Source: Streptomyces ardesiacus (GTDB lineage: Bacteria; Actinomycetota; Actinomycetes; Streptomycetales; Streptomycetaceae). From it: a stretch of 64,000 nucleotides of DNA. A model generated the notes under the pieces. The model saw nothing but the letters and a program-made list of their open reading frames with translations. It did not search any database and had not been told where the DNA came from. The stretch's first letter is position 1; each line of letters opens with the position of its first letter. The stretch covers positions 310,001-374,000 of the forward strand of contig NZ_BEWC01000007.1 of the NCBI RefSeq assembly GCF_003112575.1, given 5' to 3'. The translations under genes were made by a program, and so were the position numbers. Of the stretch, positions 8,930 through 17,296 are shown one piece after another.

Positions 8930-9664
8930 GTGACGGTGACTTGGGAAGAGCTGGGCTGGGAGCGGCTGGCGGACGGAGTGGGGCGGTGCCGGCTGCCGGG
9001 CTGGGACTGCACGGCGGGGCTGGTGCGCGGCGCGGACGCGGCGCTGATGGTGGACGCGGGGTCGAGCCTGGCGGAGGGCGCCCGGTTGCGCGGGGCGGCG
9101 CGACGGCTCGCCGGCCGCCGTGTGACACATCTCGCGCTGACCCACCCGCATTTCGACCACGTCTTCGGCGCGGCGGCGTTCGAGGGCGCGCGGGTGTACG
9201 GAGCGACGGGTACGGGCGCGCTGTTCGCGCCGGGCGGACAGGAGCGGGAGGCGCTGCGCGCGGACGCGACGGCCGAGGGACTGGACGCGCGGGAGGCGCG
9301 GGAGGCGGCCGACGCGCTCGTGGCCGTCACCCACGAGGTCGACGGCGGGCGGACGCTCGACCTGGGCGGCGGCCGACGGGTCCTGCTGGCCGACGTGGGC
9401 CCGGGACACACCGGGCACGACCTGGCCGTCCTGGTGCCGGGCACCCCGGCGGTCGTCTTCTGCGGCGACCTGGTCGAGGAGTCCGGCGCACCGCAGGCGG
9501 GCCCCGACGCCGTACCGGCCCGCTGGCCGGCCGCCCTGGACCGGCTGCTGGAGCTGGGCGGCGACGACGCGCTGTACGTCCCCGGTCACGGAGCGGTGGT
9601 GGACGCGGCGTTCGTGCGGGCCCAACGGGACGCGCTGGCCGCCCGGTTCGGCGTGTCGCGCTGA
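8930..9664 (+). CDS. Metallo-beta-lactamase fold hydrolase
   Basis: The 244-residue protein has the MBL metal motif THPHFDHVFGA (HxHxDH, about residues 76-86), a further ligand His in DVGPGHTGHDL, Asp in FCGDLVEES and the last His in VPGHGAVVD. No signal peptide is seen, so it is a cytosolic binuclear zinc hydrolase, perhaps acting on a thioester or phosphodiester as glyoxalase II-like members do. A GTG at 8930 is used as the start, with another GTG two codons later; upstream in-frame codons overlap the CIRCE region of the divergent hrcA and are unlikely to be translated. Substrate is unknown. Confidence 0.85.
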   Translation: MTVTWEELGWERLADGVGRCRLPGWDCTAGLVRGADAALMVDAGSSLAEGARLRGAARRLAGRRVTHLALTHPHFDHVFGAAAFEGARVYGATGTGALFAPGGQEREALRADATAEGLDAREAREAADALVAVTHEVDGGRTLDLGGGRRVLLADVGPGHTGHDLAVLVPGTPAVVFCGDLVEESGAPQAGPDAVPARWPAALDRLLELGGDDALYVPGHGAVVDAAFVRAQRDALAARFGVSR

Positions 9665-9698
9665 TCACGGGGCCGTCGTTCCTCGTATCGTCGGCAGA

Positions 9699-10508
9699 AT
9701 GCGCCAGTACTCCGCCGACCTGACCCCTCCGTGGAAGAAGCCGCAGCCCGTCCCCGAGGTGCCGGCCGATCCCGGCCTCGTGGTCGAGGAGCCCGGCACC
9801 GGGTTCTGCGGCGCGGTGATCCGCTGCGAGGCGGGCACGGTGACCCTGGAGGACCGCTTCGGCAAGCACCGCGTCTTCCCGCTGGAACCGCGCGGCTTCC
9901 TGCTGGAGGGGCGCGTGGTGACGCTGGTCCGCCCGTCCTCCCCCGCTCCGGCGCGCTCCGGCCCCGCCCGTACGGCGTCCGGTTCGGTCGCCGTCCCCGG
10001 CGCACGCGCCCGGGTGGCGCGCGCCGGGCGCATCTACGTCGAGGGGCGGCACGACGCCGAACTGGTCGAGAAGGTCTGGGGCGACGACCTGCGCATCGAG
10101 GGCGTCGTCGTGGAGTACCTGGGCGGCGTGGACGACCTCCCGTCGATCGTCGCCGACTTCGCCCCGGGCCCGGACGCGCGGCTGGGCGTCCTGGTCGACC
10201 ACCTGGTCCCGGGGTCGAAGGAGTGGCACATCGCGGAGGCGGTGACGAGTGAGCACGCGCTGGTGGTGGGCCACCCGTACATCGACATCTGGGAGGCGGT
10301 GAAGCCGTCGTCGGTGGGGATCGAGGGGTGGCCCCGGGTGCCTCGCGGTCAGGACTGGAAGACGGGGGTGTGCCGGGCGCTGGGCTGGCCGTCGGAGAAC
10401 ACGGGGGCGGTGTGGCAGGCGATCCTGGCGCGGGTGGGGTCGTACAGGGACCTGGAGCCGGAGCTGCTGGGACGGGTGGAGGAACTGATCGACTTCGTGA
10501 CGGCGTGA
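9699..10508 (+). CDS. DUF3097 family protein
   Basis: This 269-residue actinobacterial protein begins MRQYSADLTPPWKKPQPVPEVP, a sequence typical of DUF3097. After a small beta domain (GFCGAVIRCEAGTVTLEDRFGK..) comes IYVEGRHDAELVEKVWGDDL (about 110-130), then VEYLGGVDDLP and LGVLVDHLVPGSKE. The glutamate followed by aspartate-rich strands recalls a TOPRIM nucleic-acid enzyme fold (as in RNase M5), but this is my inference. It lies 34 bases after the MBL gene and may be cotranscribed with it. No experimental function is known to me. Confidence 0.85.
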   Translation: MRQYSADLTPPWKKPQPVPEVPADPGLVVEEPGTGFCGAVIRCEAGTVTLEDRFGKHRVFPLEPRGFLLEGRVVTLVRPSSPAPARSGPARTASGSVAVPGARARVARAGRIYVEGRHDAELVEKVWGDDLRIEGVVVEYLGGVDDLPSIVADFAPGPDARLGVLVDHLVPGSKEWHIAEAVTSEHALVVGHPYIDIWEAVKPSSVGIEGWPRVPRGQDWKTGVCRALGWPSENTGAVWQAILARVGSYRDLEPELLGRVEELIDFVTA

Positions 10509-10532
10509 CGTGCTCACCCAGCCAGTGAGATC

Positions 10533-10590
10533 CAGCCCCTCCGGCGTTTGAGGAGCGGGGGTCCGGGGGCAGCGCCCCCGGGGTCGGGAC
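10533..10590. repeat. Streptomyces intergenic repeat with hairpin
   Basis: The block CCAGCCCCTCCGGCGTTTGA, then GAGGAGCGGGGGTCC and a GC hairpin (stem 10563-10570 with 10574-10581, loop AGC), is a family of intergenic repeat I recall seeing many times in Streptomyces genomes. It separates the convergent DUF3097 and hemW genes and can serve as a two-way terminator. Confidence 0.7.
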
Positions 10591-10623
10591 GGGAAGGGGC
10601 GGCGGGGGCGAGGAAACCTGCCG

Positions 10624-11856
10624 TCAGTCCACCAGGTCCCGCACCACCGCGTCGGCCAGCAGCCGCCCGCGCAGCGTGAGCACGGCCCGCCCCGCCCCGT
10701 ACGGCCCCTCCTCCAGCAGTCCCTTCGACAGCGCCCGCCGCGCCGCCGCGAGCCCCGCCTCCCGCAGCAGCGACAACGGCACCCCCTCCCGCAGCCGCAG
10801 CTCCAGCAGGATCCGCTCCACCCGCCGGTCCTCGTCCGTGAGGACCTCGCGCCCCGCGCCCGGCGACTTCCCCGCCGCCAGCGCCCCCGCGTACGCGCCG
10901 GGATGCTTCACGTTCCACCACCGCACGCCCCCCACGTGGGAGTGCGCGCCCGGTCCCGCGCCCCACCAGTCGGCGCCCCGCCAGTACAGCTCGTTGTGCA
11001 GGCAGCGCCCGGCGTCGGAGGTGGCCCAGTTCGACACCTCGTACCAGTCGTAGCCCGCCGCGGCGAGGGTCTCCTCGGCGATCAGGTACCGGTCGGCGTG
11101 GACGTCGTCGTCGGTCATGGGGACCTCGCCGCGCCGGATGCGCCGGGCGAGCTGGGTGCCCTCCTCGACGATCAGGGCGTACGCCGACACGTGGTCGGGG
11201 CCGGCGCCGAGCGCGGCGTCCAGGGAGGCCCGCCAGTCGTCGTCGGACTCGCCCGGGGTGCCGTAGATCAGGTCGAGGTTGACGTGGTCGAAGCCGGCCG
11301 CGCGGGCCTCGGCGACGCAGGCCTCGGGGCGGCCGGGGGTGTGGGTGCGGTCCAGGATCTTCAGGACGTGCTGCCTGGCGCTCTGCATGCCGAAGGAGAT
11401 CCGGTTGAAGCCGCCCTCGCGGAGAGCGGCGAGGTACGCCGGGCCGACCGACTCCGGGTTGGCCTCCGTCGTGATCTCCGCGTCCGGCGCCAGCCCGAAC
11501 TCGTCGCGGACCGCGCCCAGCATCCGCACCAGGTCCCCGGCGTCCAGCAGCGTGGGCGTACCGCCGCCGACGAAGACCGTGCGGACCTCGCGGGGGTCGT
11601 CGCCGAGGACCTTGCGGGCCAGGCGCACCTCGTCGACGAGGGTGTCGGCGTAGTTGTCGCGGGAGGCGAGGACGCCTCCGGTGCCGCGCAGCTCGGTCGC
11701 GGTGTAGGTGTTGAAGTCGCAGTAGCCGCAGCGGGTCGCGCAGTACGGCACGTGCAGGTAGAAGCCGAGGGGGCGGTCTGCGGCCCCGGCGAGCGCGGAC
11801 GCGGGCAGGGCGCCGTCGGCGGGGACGGGCTCGCCGTCGGGGAGTGCGGAGGGCAT
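10624..11856 (-). CDS. hemW: Radical SAM heme chaperone HemW (HemN-like)
   Basis: The product (410 residues from the ATG at 11856; an ATG three codons earlier is possible) has the radical SAM cluster motif CATRCGYCDFN (CxxxCxxC) near residue 35, the GGGTPT SAM-binding motif, and the HemN-like C-terminal domain. These proteins were long annotated as oxygen-independent coproporphyrinogen III oxidase; the single-Cys HemW type after CxxxCxxC is now regarded as a heme-binding chaperone that inserts heme into membrane enzymes. Its upstream side is where the mobile island begins (11897), 40 bases from the start codon, so the native promoter may have been displaced. Confidence 0.9.
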   Translation of the reverse strand: MPSALPDGEPVPADGALPASALAGAADRPLGFYLHVPYCATRCGYCDFNTYTATELRGTGGVLASRDNYADTLVDEVRLARKVLGDDPREVRTVFVGGGTPTLLDAGDLVRMLGAVRDEFGLAPDAEITTEANPESVGPAYLAALREGGFNRISFGMQSARQHVLKILDRTHTPGRPEACVAEARAAGFDHVNLDLIYGTPGESDDDWRASLDAALGAGPDHVSAYALIVEEGTQLARRIRRGEVPMTDDDVHADRYLIAEETLAAAGYDWYEVSNWATSDAGRCLHNELYWRGADWWGAGPGAHSHVGGVRWWNVKHPGAYAGALAAGKSPGAGREVLTDEDRRVERILLELRLREGVPLSLLREAGLAAARRALSKGLLEEGPYGAGRAVLTLRGRLLADAVVRDLVD

Positions 11857-11896
11857 GCGTTCCATTGTCCCGTACCCGCGCGGATCCCCCGCCCCG

Positions 11897-11934
11897 CTAG
11901 ACGAGTTGTTCCTAATGTCGCCGGGGCAAAAGGG
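11897..11934. repeat. Left terminal inverted repeat and CTAG flank of outer element
   Basis: CTAG (11897-11900) is followed by ACGAGTTG-T-TCC-T-AA and later AAAGGG at element positions 29-34. Ungapped comparison with the right end gives 21 of 34 matches, concentrated in the outer 15 and in the AAAGGG block. Confidence 0.6.
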
Positions 11935-12002
11935 CTGATCCACTTCGCCTCAGTCTTGGTCACTAGCAGCTGATACGGCGCCGTCTGCCCAGATCTGTGC
12001 TT

Positions 12003-12560
12003 TCAGGTCGCGTCGCCAAGCAGGGTTTGGAGGGCCTGCCGGAAGGCGGCGGTGTCGATGTCCTGGCCGATGGCCAGGCGCTGCGAATATCCCGTGAGCA
12101 TGGCGAGCAGTGCGCCGGCCACGCCGGAGGGGTCCGGCGAGTCGGGCAGGCCGCGGGCGCAGCGGTCCTGGCGGATGAGCCCGGCGACCTTCTCCTGGTC
12201 CTTGGCCAGTTGCGCCCGGATCTGGGCGGCGAGGTCGGGCGAGACGGCGGCCTCGGCCCAGACCTGCGCCATCAGCCGGGCGTGGCCGCCGTGGCGGGCG
12301 CGGACCCGGTCGAGCAGTTCGGCAGCGTCGCGGATGCTGGCGAGGTCGATGAGGTGATCCACGGCGTCCTCGCAGACGGCCGCCACCAGGTCGTTCTTGC
12401 TGGGGAAGTAGCTGTAGACCGCTCCGGTGGACAGTCCGCTGGCGGCGACGATCTCACCAGTGGAGGTCTGGGCGAAGCCCTTGGCCGCGAACACCTCGCG
12501 GGCGGCGGCCAGGATCTGCCGGCGCCGGGCGTCGCGGTGCTCCTGGGTAACCTTGGGCAT
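12003..12560 (-). CDS. TetR family transcriptional regulator
   Basis: The 185-residue protein has an N-terminal helix-turn-helix (RRQILAAAREVFAAKGFAQTSTGEIVAASGLSTGAVYSYFPSKNDLV, about 11-55) and an all-helical ligand domain. It is transcribed divergently from the SDR gene, and the 98-base gap holds two short palindromes, so it most likely represses itself and the SDR gene until a ligand, perhaps the SDR substrate, appears. Both genes lie inside the outer mobile element and are the only passengers between its left end and the IS982 transposase. The ligand is not predictable from sequence. Confidence 0.92.
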   Translation of the reverse strand: MPKVTQEHRDARRRQILAAAREVFAAKGFAQTSTGEIVAASGLSTGAVYSYFPSKNDLVAAVCEDAVDHLIDLASIRDAAELLDRVRARHGGHARLMAQVWAEAAVSPDLAAQIRAQLAKDQEKVAGLIRQDRCARGLPDSPDPSGVAGALLAMLTGYSQRLAIGQDIDTAAFRQALQTLLGDAT

Positions 12561-12658
12561 AAAAAGAACGACCTCTCGTTTTATTGTAGAGTGAGGCTCA
12601 CCCTAACCGACCGCCGACTCCCGGAAGGCGGCGCCCTCCGACGAAGGAGTTGTGTCGC
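12561..12658. promoter_or_regulatory. Divergent tetR/SDR control region with palindromes
   Basis: The stretch is unusually A/T-rich at its left part. Two candidate operators are visible: AACGA-CCTC-TCGTT at 12567-12580 and GAGTGAG-G-CTCACCC at 12589-12603. AAGGAG at about 12643-12649 precedes the SDR ATG. TetR binding here is inferred from position and symmetry. Confidence 0.6.
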
Positions 12659-13459
12659 ATGACATCCACCACCGTGACATCCGCCTCTGGGCCAGCTGGC
12701 GAGTTTGCCGGCGTTCGAGTCCTGGTCACCGGCGGCACGAAGGGAATCGGCGCGGCTGTCGCGGTCCGGTTCGCCGAGGCCGGGGCCGACGTCGTCGTCG
12801 CGGCCCGCACGCCGGTCGTCGAGCCGCCGGCCGGCAGGTTCGTCGCCGCCGACCTCGCCACCGCCGACGGGGCCGCCGTCCTCGCCGCGCAGGCGACGCA
12901 GTTGCTCGGAGGAATCGATGTCCTGATCAACAACGCCGGCAGCCAGACGCACATCCCAGGCGGGGCGCTCGACGCGGCCGACGACGACTGGTACCGCGAC
13001 CTCGACACCAACCTGATGTCCGCGGTCCGCCTGGACCGGGCCCTGTTGCCGGGGATGATCGCGCAAAACCGCGGAGTCATCATCCACGTCACATCGGGCC
13101 AAGCCCGCCTGCCCGGCCCCGCGTCCCTCCCGTACGCGGCGGCGAAGGCCGCGACGACCGTCTACAGCAAGGGCCTGGCCAACGAGGTCGGCAAGCACGG
13201 GATCAGAGTGAACACCGTCGTCCCCGGACTCGTCGAGACCCCGGCCGTCACCCGGCGTCTGAACCAGATCACCGCCGACAGCGGCCAGGACGCCGAAACG
13301 GCCCGCCGGCAGCTGATCGACCGGGTCGGCATCCCGCTCGGGCGCCCCGGCCAGCCCGCCGACGTCGCCGAACTCGTCGCGTTCCTCGCCTCCGACCGCG
13401 CGGCGTTCCTCACCGGCAGCCAGTACGTCGTCGACGGCGGCAGCATTCCGACGGTCTAG
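12659..13459 (+). CDS. Short-chain dehydrogenase/reductase (SDR), classical type
   Basis: The 266-residue NAD(P)-dependent oxidoreductase has the cofactor loop VTGGTKGIGAA (about 24-34), DVLINNAGSQ, and the catalytic set Ser (VTSGQARL) with YAAAK (YxxxK). The C-terminus FLTGSQYVVDGGS is typical of the classical family. A basic Arg after the second strand (VAARTP) suggests NADP preference. The substrate is unknown; 3-oxoacyl-ACP reductase-like is the default label. It is divergent from tetR and ends 24 bases before the stop of the oppositely oriented IS982 transposase remnant, a tight packing that supports it being mobile-element cargo. A good AAGGAG site supports the ATG at 12659. Confidence 0.92.
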   Translation: MTSTTVTSASGPAGEFAGVRVLVTGGTKGIGAAVAVRFAEAGADVVVAARTPVVEPPAGRFVAADLATADGAAVLAAQATQLLGGIDVLINNAGSQTHIPGGALDAADDDWYRDLDTNLMSAVRLDRALLPGMIAQNRGVIIHVTSGQARLPGPASLPYAAAKAATTVYSKGLANEVGKHGIRVNTVVPGLVETPAVTRRLNQITADSGQDAETARRQLIDRVGIPLGRPGQPADVAELVAFLASDRAAFLTGSQYVVDGGSIPTV

Positions 13460-13483
13460 CCAGGCGCGAAGTTCCTGATCGGT

Positions 13484-14001
13484 TCAGTGGTCGTAGGCGA
13501 TCAGTGATCGGGGGACGGTTGCACCGGTCTTGTTGTTGTGCCAGATCGCTGCGGCCAGGGCCAGGACGCGCTGGGCGACGCGGACCGCCACGCCTTCGAT
13601 GGTGCGTGCACCGTGTTGCTCCAGGTCGAGCTGACCCTTGAGGGTGTCGTTGACCGACTCGATCAGTTGGCGGACCTTCTTGAGCACCGGCTCGCCGTAC
13701 CGCTGCCTCTCCCGCTTGCGCGAGGGCCGCAGCAGCTCGATGCCTTGCCCGGCGAGGGCCTTTTCGAATGGCTTGGACGCGAAGCCCTTGTCCGAGATCA
13801 GCACGATGCCCTCGCGGTCGGCGACCAGGTCGGCGTCGACCTCCAGCATCGCCGCAAGGACCTCGCGCTCGCCTATCTTCGGGTTGGCCAGCGCCCACAT
13901 GATCGGCATTCCGGTCGGGGTGCACACCAGGTACAAGCGTAGGCCCCAAAAGAACCGGGAGTGGGAGGCGCAGTAGCCGTAGCCGGCCCAGCCCGCGAGA
14001 T
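13484..14001 (-). pseudogene. IS982-family transposase, C-terminal half (split by Tn3 insertion)
   Basis: This fragment encodes LAGWAGYGYCASHSRFFWGL, then YLVCTPTGMP..WALANPKIGEREVL, the second catalytic Asp in LISDKGF, and the catalytic Glu region LIESVNDTLKGQLDLEQHGAR, ending in SLIAYDH. The N-terminal half lies at 21258-21638. The break is exactly at the GAGAT duplication of the Tn3-family element. Joined with one GAGAT copy removed, the two parts give a continuous 297-residue protein with all three DDE residues. As it stands the gene cannot make an active transposase unless the Tn3 element excises precisely. Confidence 0.95.
13997..14001. repeat. Left copy of 5-bp target duplication GAGAT
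   Basis: GAGAT directly abuts the left terminal repeat of the Tn3-family element; the second copy is at 21258-21262. A 5-bp duplication is the hallmark of Tn3-family insertion. Confidence 0.93.
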
Positions 14002-14041
14002 GGCCCTGTTCTCGTATAGCTACGGCGAGGGGACAAGTAGC
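14002..14041. repeat. Left terminal inverted repeat of Tn3-family element
   Basis: Forty bases starting GGCCCTGTTCTCG and ending GTAGC match the complement of 21218-21257 with two mismatches (at repeat positions 28 and 35). The resolvase stop codon starts at the very next base. Confidence 0.95.
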
Positions 14042-15049
14042 TCAGTGTGATTTCAGAGCCTCTGCTTGAGTGCGGGGCTCGGGGACCGCTCCGTTGTTCA
14101 TGGCGGCGAAGTCGGCGTGTGCGGCCTTGACGGCTTCGGGATACGCCTCGCGTTTGGCGTGCTCGGCGAGCGCCCGGTAGATGCTGGCCACCGAGGGGTT
14201 CTGGCCCTTGCGCTTGCCGGTGGGGATGATCAGGTCGGGCTGGATCTGCTCGACCGACTCGCCGCCCGCGCGGCGCCGCAGCACGGTGTGGAGCATGTCG
14301 TCGGTGATGACCGGCGGCCGGCCGCCGTGCTTGCCCTTGCGGGCTGCGGTGTCGAGCCCTTCCAGGGTCGACTCGCGGATGTTCTCCCGCTCGGTCTCCG
14401 CCATCGCTGCGAAGAATGCGAACAGCAGCTTGCCCGGACCGGTGGGGTCGTAGATGCCGGGCAGGGGCCCGGCGAGCATCTCCAGGACCAGGCCGTGGGC
14501 GGTGAGGTGGTCGGCGAGCGCGGTGAGTTCGGCGGCGTCGCGGCCGAGCCGCTTCATCTCGTACACGGTGAAGATGACCCGGCAGTGCGGGGCGTGCGCC
14601 TTGACTTCCCGCGCGGTCCTCAGCGCTTCCTCGAACTTGGGCCGTACTCGGACGCGGGTGCTGATCTTCTCGCTGAAGATCTTGCCCCTGGGGATGCCGT
14701 GCTTGCTGAGCGCGTCGAGCTGGGAGTCGAGTTCCTGCCCGAGGGTCGAGCAGCGGGCGTAGCCGATGCGGATGTCCGCGCTCGGCAGGTCCGGGTCGAT
14801 CGGCGCCGGCGGCGGGGTGCCCGGCCGCCATGGCCGGCCCGGTCCGCGGTCGGCGGGGGTCGGCACCCGTAGAGCCTTCTTCAGCCGGGGCACCAGGGTG
14901 AAGCGGCGGGTGTGGTAGGCGGAGGCGACCGCGCCGCCGCGCGAGCGGCACGGCGAGCCGGGCTGCGCGTCACACTTCGGACAGGCGTGCTGTTCGACGT
15001 CGTCGGCGTCCGACCGGTCGGTTGGCGAGGGCTGCTGAGGGTCCGTCAT
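14042..15049 (-). CDS. tnpR: Serine recombinase (resolvase) with N-terminal zinc-ribbon-like domain
   Basis: The 335-residue protein has a serine resolvase core (about 85-235): IGYARCSTLGQELDSQLDAL with the catalytic Ser in RCST, YEMKRLGRD with active-site Arg residues, and AETERENIRESTLEGLDTAA before the helix-turn-helix (SVASIYRALAEH). An extra N-terminal domain of about 80 residues starts CPKCDAQPGSPCRSRGG and includes YHTRRF, giving a CxxC..C..H set like the small zinc fingers found in actinobacterial phage and mobile-element proteins. It should resolve Tn3 cointegrates at a res site, probably the gap at 15050-15262. The ATG at 15049 is preferred; an ATG six codons upstream lies in A/T-rich DNA. 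It ends at the inner edge of the left terminal repeat. Confidence 0.93.
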   Translation of the reverse strand: MTDPQQPSPTDRSDADDVEQHACPKCDAQPGSPCRSRGGAVASAYHTRRFTLVPRLKKALRVPTPADRGPGRPWRPGTPPPAPIDPDLPSADIRIGYARCSTLGQELDSQLDALSKHGIPRGKIFSEKISTRVRVRPKFEEALRTAREVKAHAPHCRVIFTVYEMKRLGRDAAELTALADHLTAHGLVLEMLAGPLPGIYDPTGPGKLLFAFFAAMAETERENIRESTLEGLDTAARKGKHGGRPPVITDDMLHTVLRRRAGGESVEQIQPDLIIPTGKRKGQNPSVASIYRALAEHAKREAYPEAVKAAHADFAAMNNGAVPEPRTQAEALKSH

Positions 15050-15262
15050 GGGCCCGGATTTTCGCACAATGCAAGTCTCATAAGGGGCTCATCCCCTTCT
15101 TTTGAGCGAGAACGGGTTCCGAGAACCGATCGGGTGCCGAACGGGGTCCGGCGGCCAATTTTTGATCTTGTTCGCGCAAAGGATTGTTTGTGAGAGTCCA
15201 GGCGTCGCGCTGGCGTCCGTGGGCTCTTGGGGTGTGGCGCCTGTCTGCCTACGATGATCGGT
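15050..15262. promoter_or_regulatory. Candidate res site and divergent promoters of tnpR and VOC gene
   Basis: This 213-base gap is clearly more A/T-rich than its surroundings. It contains a hairpin AAGGGG-CTCAT-CCCCTT at 15082-15098 and other partial inverted repeats (for example around 15115-15140). Tn3 resolvases act at a roughly 120-bp res region next to tnpR. The exact subsites could not be defined by eye. Confidence 0.5.
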
Positions 15263-15685
15263 ATGTCGCCTGATGCCTCCCTGTCCTCGGTCTGGCCGGT
15301 CCTGCACTACGACGACACGAAGGCGGCGCTGCGCTTCCTGGTCGACGTGCTGGGGTTCGAGCAGGTGGTCGCCGCGCCGGATGAGCACGGCGGGATCGGG
15401 CACGCGGAGCTGCGCTGGCCTGGCGGTGGTGCGCTGGTGTTCGGCTCGACGAGGCACACGGACAGCGTGCACGGGCGGATGCGGGCGGGCACCAGCGCGG
15501 TCTACGTAGTGAGCGACGAGGTGGACGCGGTGCACCGGCGAGTGGTCGACGCGGGCGGCGAGGTCCTCGAAGCGCCGCACGAGACACGGTTCGGGTCGGG
15601 GGCCGCGGCGTACGTGTGCACGGTGCAGGACCCGGAGGGCAACCTGTGGACCTTCGGCACCTACCAGGGCTCCTCGCCGGAGTAG
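15263..15685 (+). CDS. VOC-fold (glyoxalase/bleomycin resistance-like) protein
   Basis: The 140-residue protein shows paired beta-alpha-beta-beta-beta units: VWPVLHYDDTKAALRFLVDVLGFEQV at the start and VQDPEGNLWTFGTYQG at the end, as in PhnB/GLOD-type VOC proteins. Possible metal or substrate ligands include His in GIGHAELRW and Glu in DPEGNLW. It lies in the Tn3 element facing away from tnpR. Members can be isomerases, dioxygenases or antibiotic-binding resistance proteins; this one is not assignable further. An ATG three codons upstream (15254) is an alternative start. Confidence 0.88.
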   Translation: MSPDASLSSVWPVLHYDDTKAALRFLVDVLGFEQVVAAPDEHGGIGHAELRWPGGGALVFGSTRHTDSVHGRMRAGTSAVYVVSDEVDAVHRRVVDAGGEVLEAPHETRFGSGAAAYVCTVQDPEGNLWTFGTYQGSSPE

Positions 15686-15702
15686 GGCGCTGGGAAGAGA
15701 CG

Positions 15703-15735
15703 ACAGGACCCCGGCCGGTGGGGCCGGGGCCCTGT
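15703..15735. terminator. Hairpin terminator between convergent VOC and SulP genes
   Basis: A 14-bp stem (15703-15716 with 15722-15735, one mismatch) and a five-base loop lie between the two stop codons, so it probably ends transcription from both sides. Confidence 0.8.
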
Positions 15736-15760
15736 GCTGTGGTTCGCATGGCGCCGGGGG

Positions 15761-17296
15761 TCAGTGGCTGCCGGTGAGTTCTCCGGTGAGCTTGCCGTGG
15801 AGGTCGGCGCTCAGGTCGTTCAGCCCGGTGATTTCCACGGTCTTGCCGCGCTGGGCGTACTTGGTCTCGATCGCGTCAAGGGCGGCGACGGAGGAGGCGT
15901 CCCAGACGTGGGCCTCGGACAGGTCGATGACGATGTTGTCGGGGTCGCCGGCGTAGTCGAACTGGCCGACGAGGTCGTTGGAGGAGGCGAAGAACAGCTC
16001 TCCGGTGACCCGGTAGACGACCGTGGTGCCGTCGGGGTCGAGGACGCTGTGGACGCGGGCGAGGTGGGCGACCCGCTTGGCGAAGATGACCATGGCGGTG
16101 ATGGAGCCGACGACGACACCGATGGCGAGGTTGTCGGTGGCGACCACCACGATCACGGTGATGGCCATGACGGCGATCTCACCGGCGGGCATCCGCTTGA
16201 GCGTCTTGGGGGCGATGGAGTGCCAGTCGAAGGTCGCGAAGGACACCATGACCATGACGGCGACCAGGGCGGCCATGGGGATGTCGGAGACGACGGGGCC
16301 GAAGGCGATGCACAGCACCATCAGGAACGAGCCCGCCAGGAAGGTCGAGAGGCGGGTGCGGGCGCCGGAGACCTTCACGTTGATCATCGTCTGGCCGATC
16401 ATGGCGCAGCCGCCCATGCCGCCGAAGAAGCCGGTGACGATGTTGGCGATGCCCTGGCCGATGGACTCACGGGTCTTGGAGGAGTGGGTGTCGGTGATGT
16501 CGTCGACCAGCTTCGCCGTCATCAGGGATTCCATCAGGCCGACCAGCGCCATCGCGAAGGCGTACGGGGCGATCGTCGTCAGGGTGTCCATGGTGAAGGG
16601 CACGTCCGGCAGGCCCGGCACCGGCAGGGAGGACGGCAGGTCGCCCTTGTCGCCCACGGTCGGCACCGCGATACCGGCCGCGACCGTGATGACGGTCAGG
16701 ATGACGATCGAGACGAGCGGGGCCGGGATCACCTTGGTGACCTTCGGGAAGAACACCATCAGCGCGAGCCCACCGATGATCAGCGGGTACACCGCCCAGG
16801 GCACGTCGTGCATCTCCGGCACCTGCGCCATGAAGATCAGGATCGCGAGCGCGTTGACGAAGCCGACCATCACCGAGCGCGGCACGAACCGCATCAGCTT
16901 CGCCACCCCGAGCGCGCCCAGGATCACCTGGATGACGCCGGCGAGGATGACGGCGGCGATCAGGTAGCCCAGGCCGTACTCGTGGTTCAGGGGTGCGATC
17001 ACGAGGGCGATGGCGCCGGTGGCGGCGGAGATCATCGCGCGGCGGCCGCCGACGATCGAGATGACCACGGCCATGGTGAAGGAGGCGAACAGGCCGATGG
17101 CCGGATCGACACCGGCGATGATCGAGAAGGAGATCGCCTCAGGGATCAGCGCCAGGGCGACGACCAGGCCGGCCAGGACCTCGGTGCGCCAGACCTTGGG
17201 ATTGTTCCGCCAGTCGGGCTTGAGGCCGCGCAGCCGCGCGGCGGGAGTCACAGCATCAGAAGACAAGGGAGATGCGTACCTGTCGTGCTCGGGCAC
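15761..17296 (-). CDS. SulP family anion transporter with STAS domain
   Basis: The 511-residue inner membrane protein has about 11-14 hydrophobic segments (about 35-400) beginning WRTEVLAGLVVALALIPEAISFSIIAGVDP, the SulP signature region, and a C-terminal cytosolic STAS domain (about 405-505) with NIVIDLSEAHVWDASSVAALDAI. SulP proteins move sulfate, bicarbonate or related anions in symport with H+ or Na+. In bacteria several of this subtype (with GGCAMIGQTMINVKVSGARTRLS) are linked to bicarbonate uptake. It is divergent from the merR gene over about 370 bases. A GTG at 17296 starts the longest frame, but no clear ribosome site is seen and a GTG at 17251 is possible. It is cargo of the Tn3 element. 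Confidence 0.93.
   Translation of the reverse strand: MPEHDRYASPLSSDAVTPAARLRGLKPDWRNNPKVWRTEVLAGLVVALALIPEAISFSIIAGVDPAIGLFASFTMAVVISIVGGRRAMISAATGAIALVIAPLNHEYGLGYLIAAVILAGVIQVILGALGVAKLMRFVPRSVMVGFVNALAILIFMAQVPEMHDVPWAVYPLIIGGLALMVFFPKVTKVIPAPLVSIVILTVITVAAGIAVPTVGDKGDLPSSLPVPGLPDVPFTMDTLTTIAPYAFAMALVGLMESLMTAKLVDDITDTHSSKTRESIGQGIANIVTGFFGGMGGCAMIGQTMINVKVSGARTRLSTFLAGSFLMVLCIAFGPVVSDIPMAALVAVMVMVSFATFDWHSIAPKTLKRMPAGEIAVMAITVIVVVATDNLAIGVVVGSITAMVIFAKRVAHLARVHSVLDPDGTTVVYRVTGELFFASSNDLVGQFDYAGDPDNIVIDLSEAHVWDASSVAALDAIETKYAQRGKTVEITGLNDLSADLHGKLTGELTGSH

Noticed and set aside
13456..13480. IS982 left end just after the SDR stop (CGAAGTT block)
   Set aside because: CGAAGTT at 13467-13473 resembles part of the right end, but it sits at a different distance from the tip and the flanks give no target duplication. 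The match at 11901 is better, so this boundary is left as an alternative.
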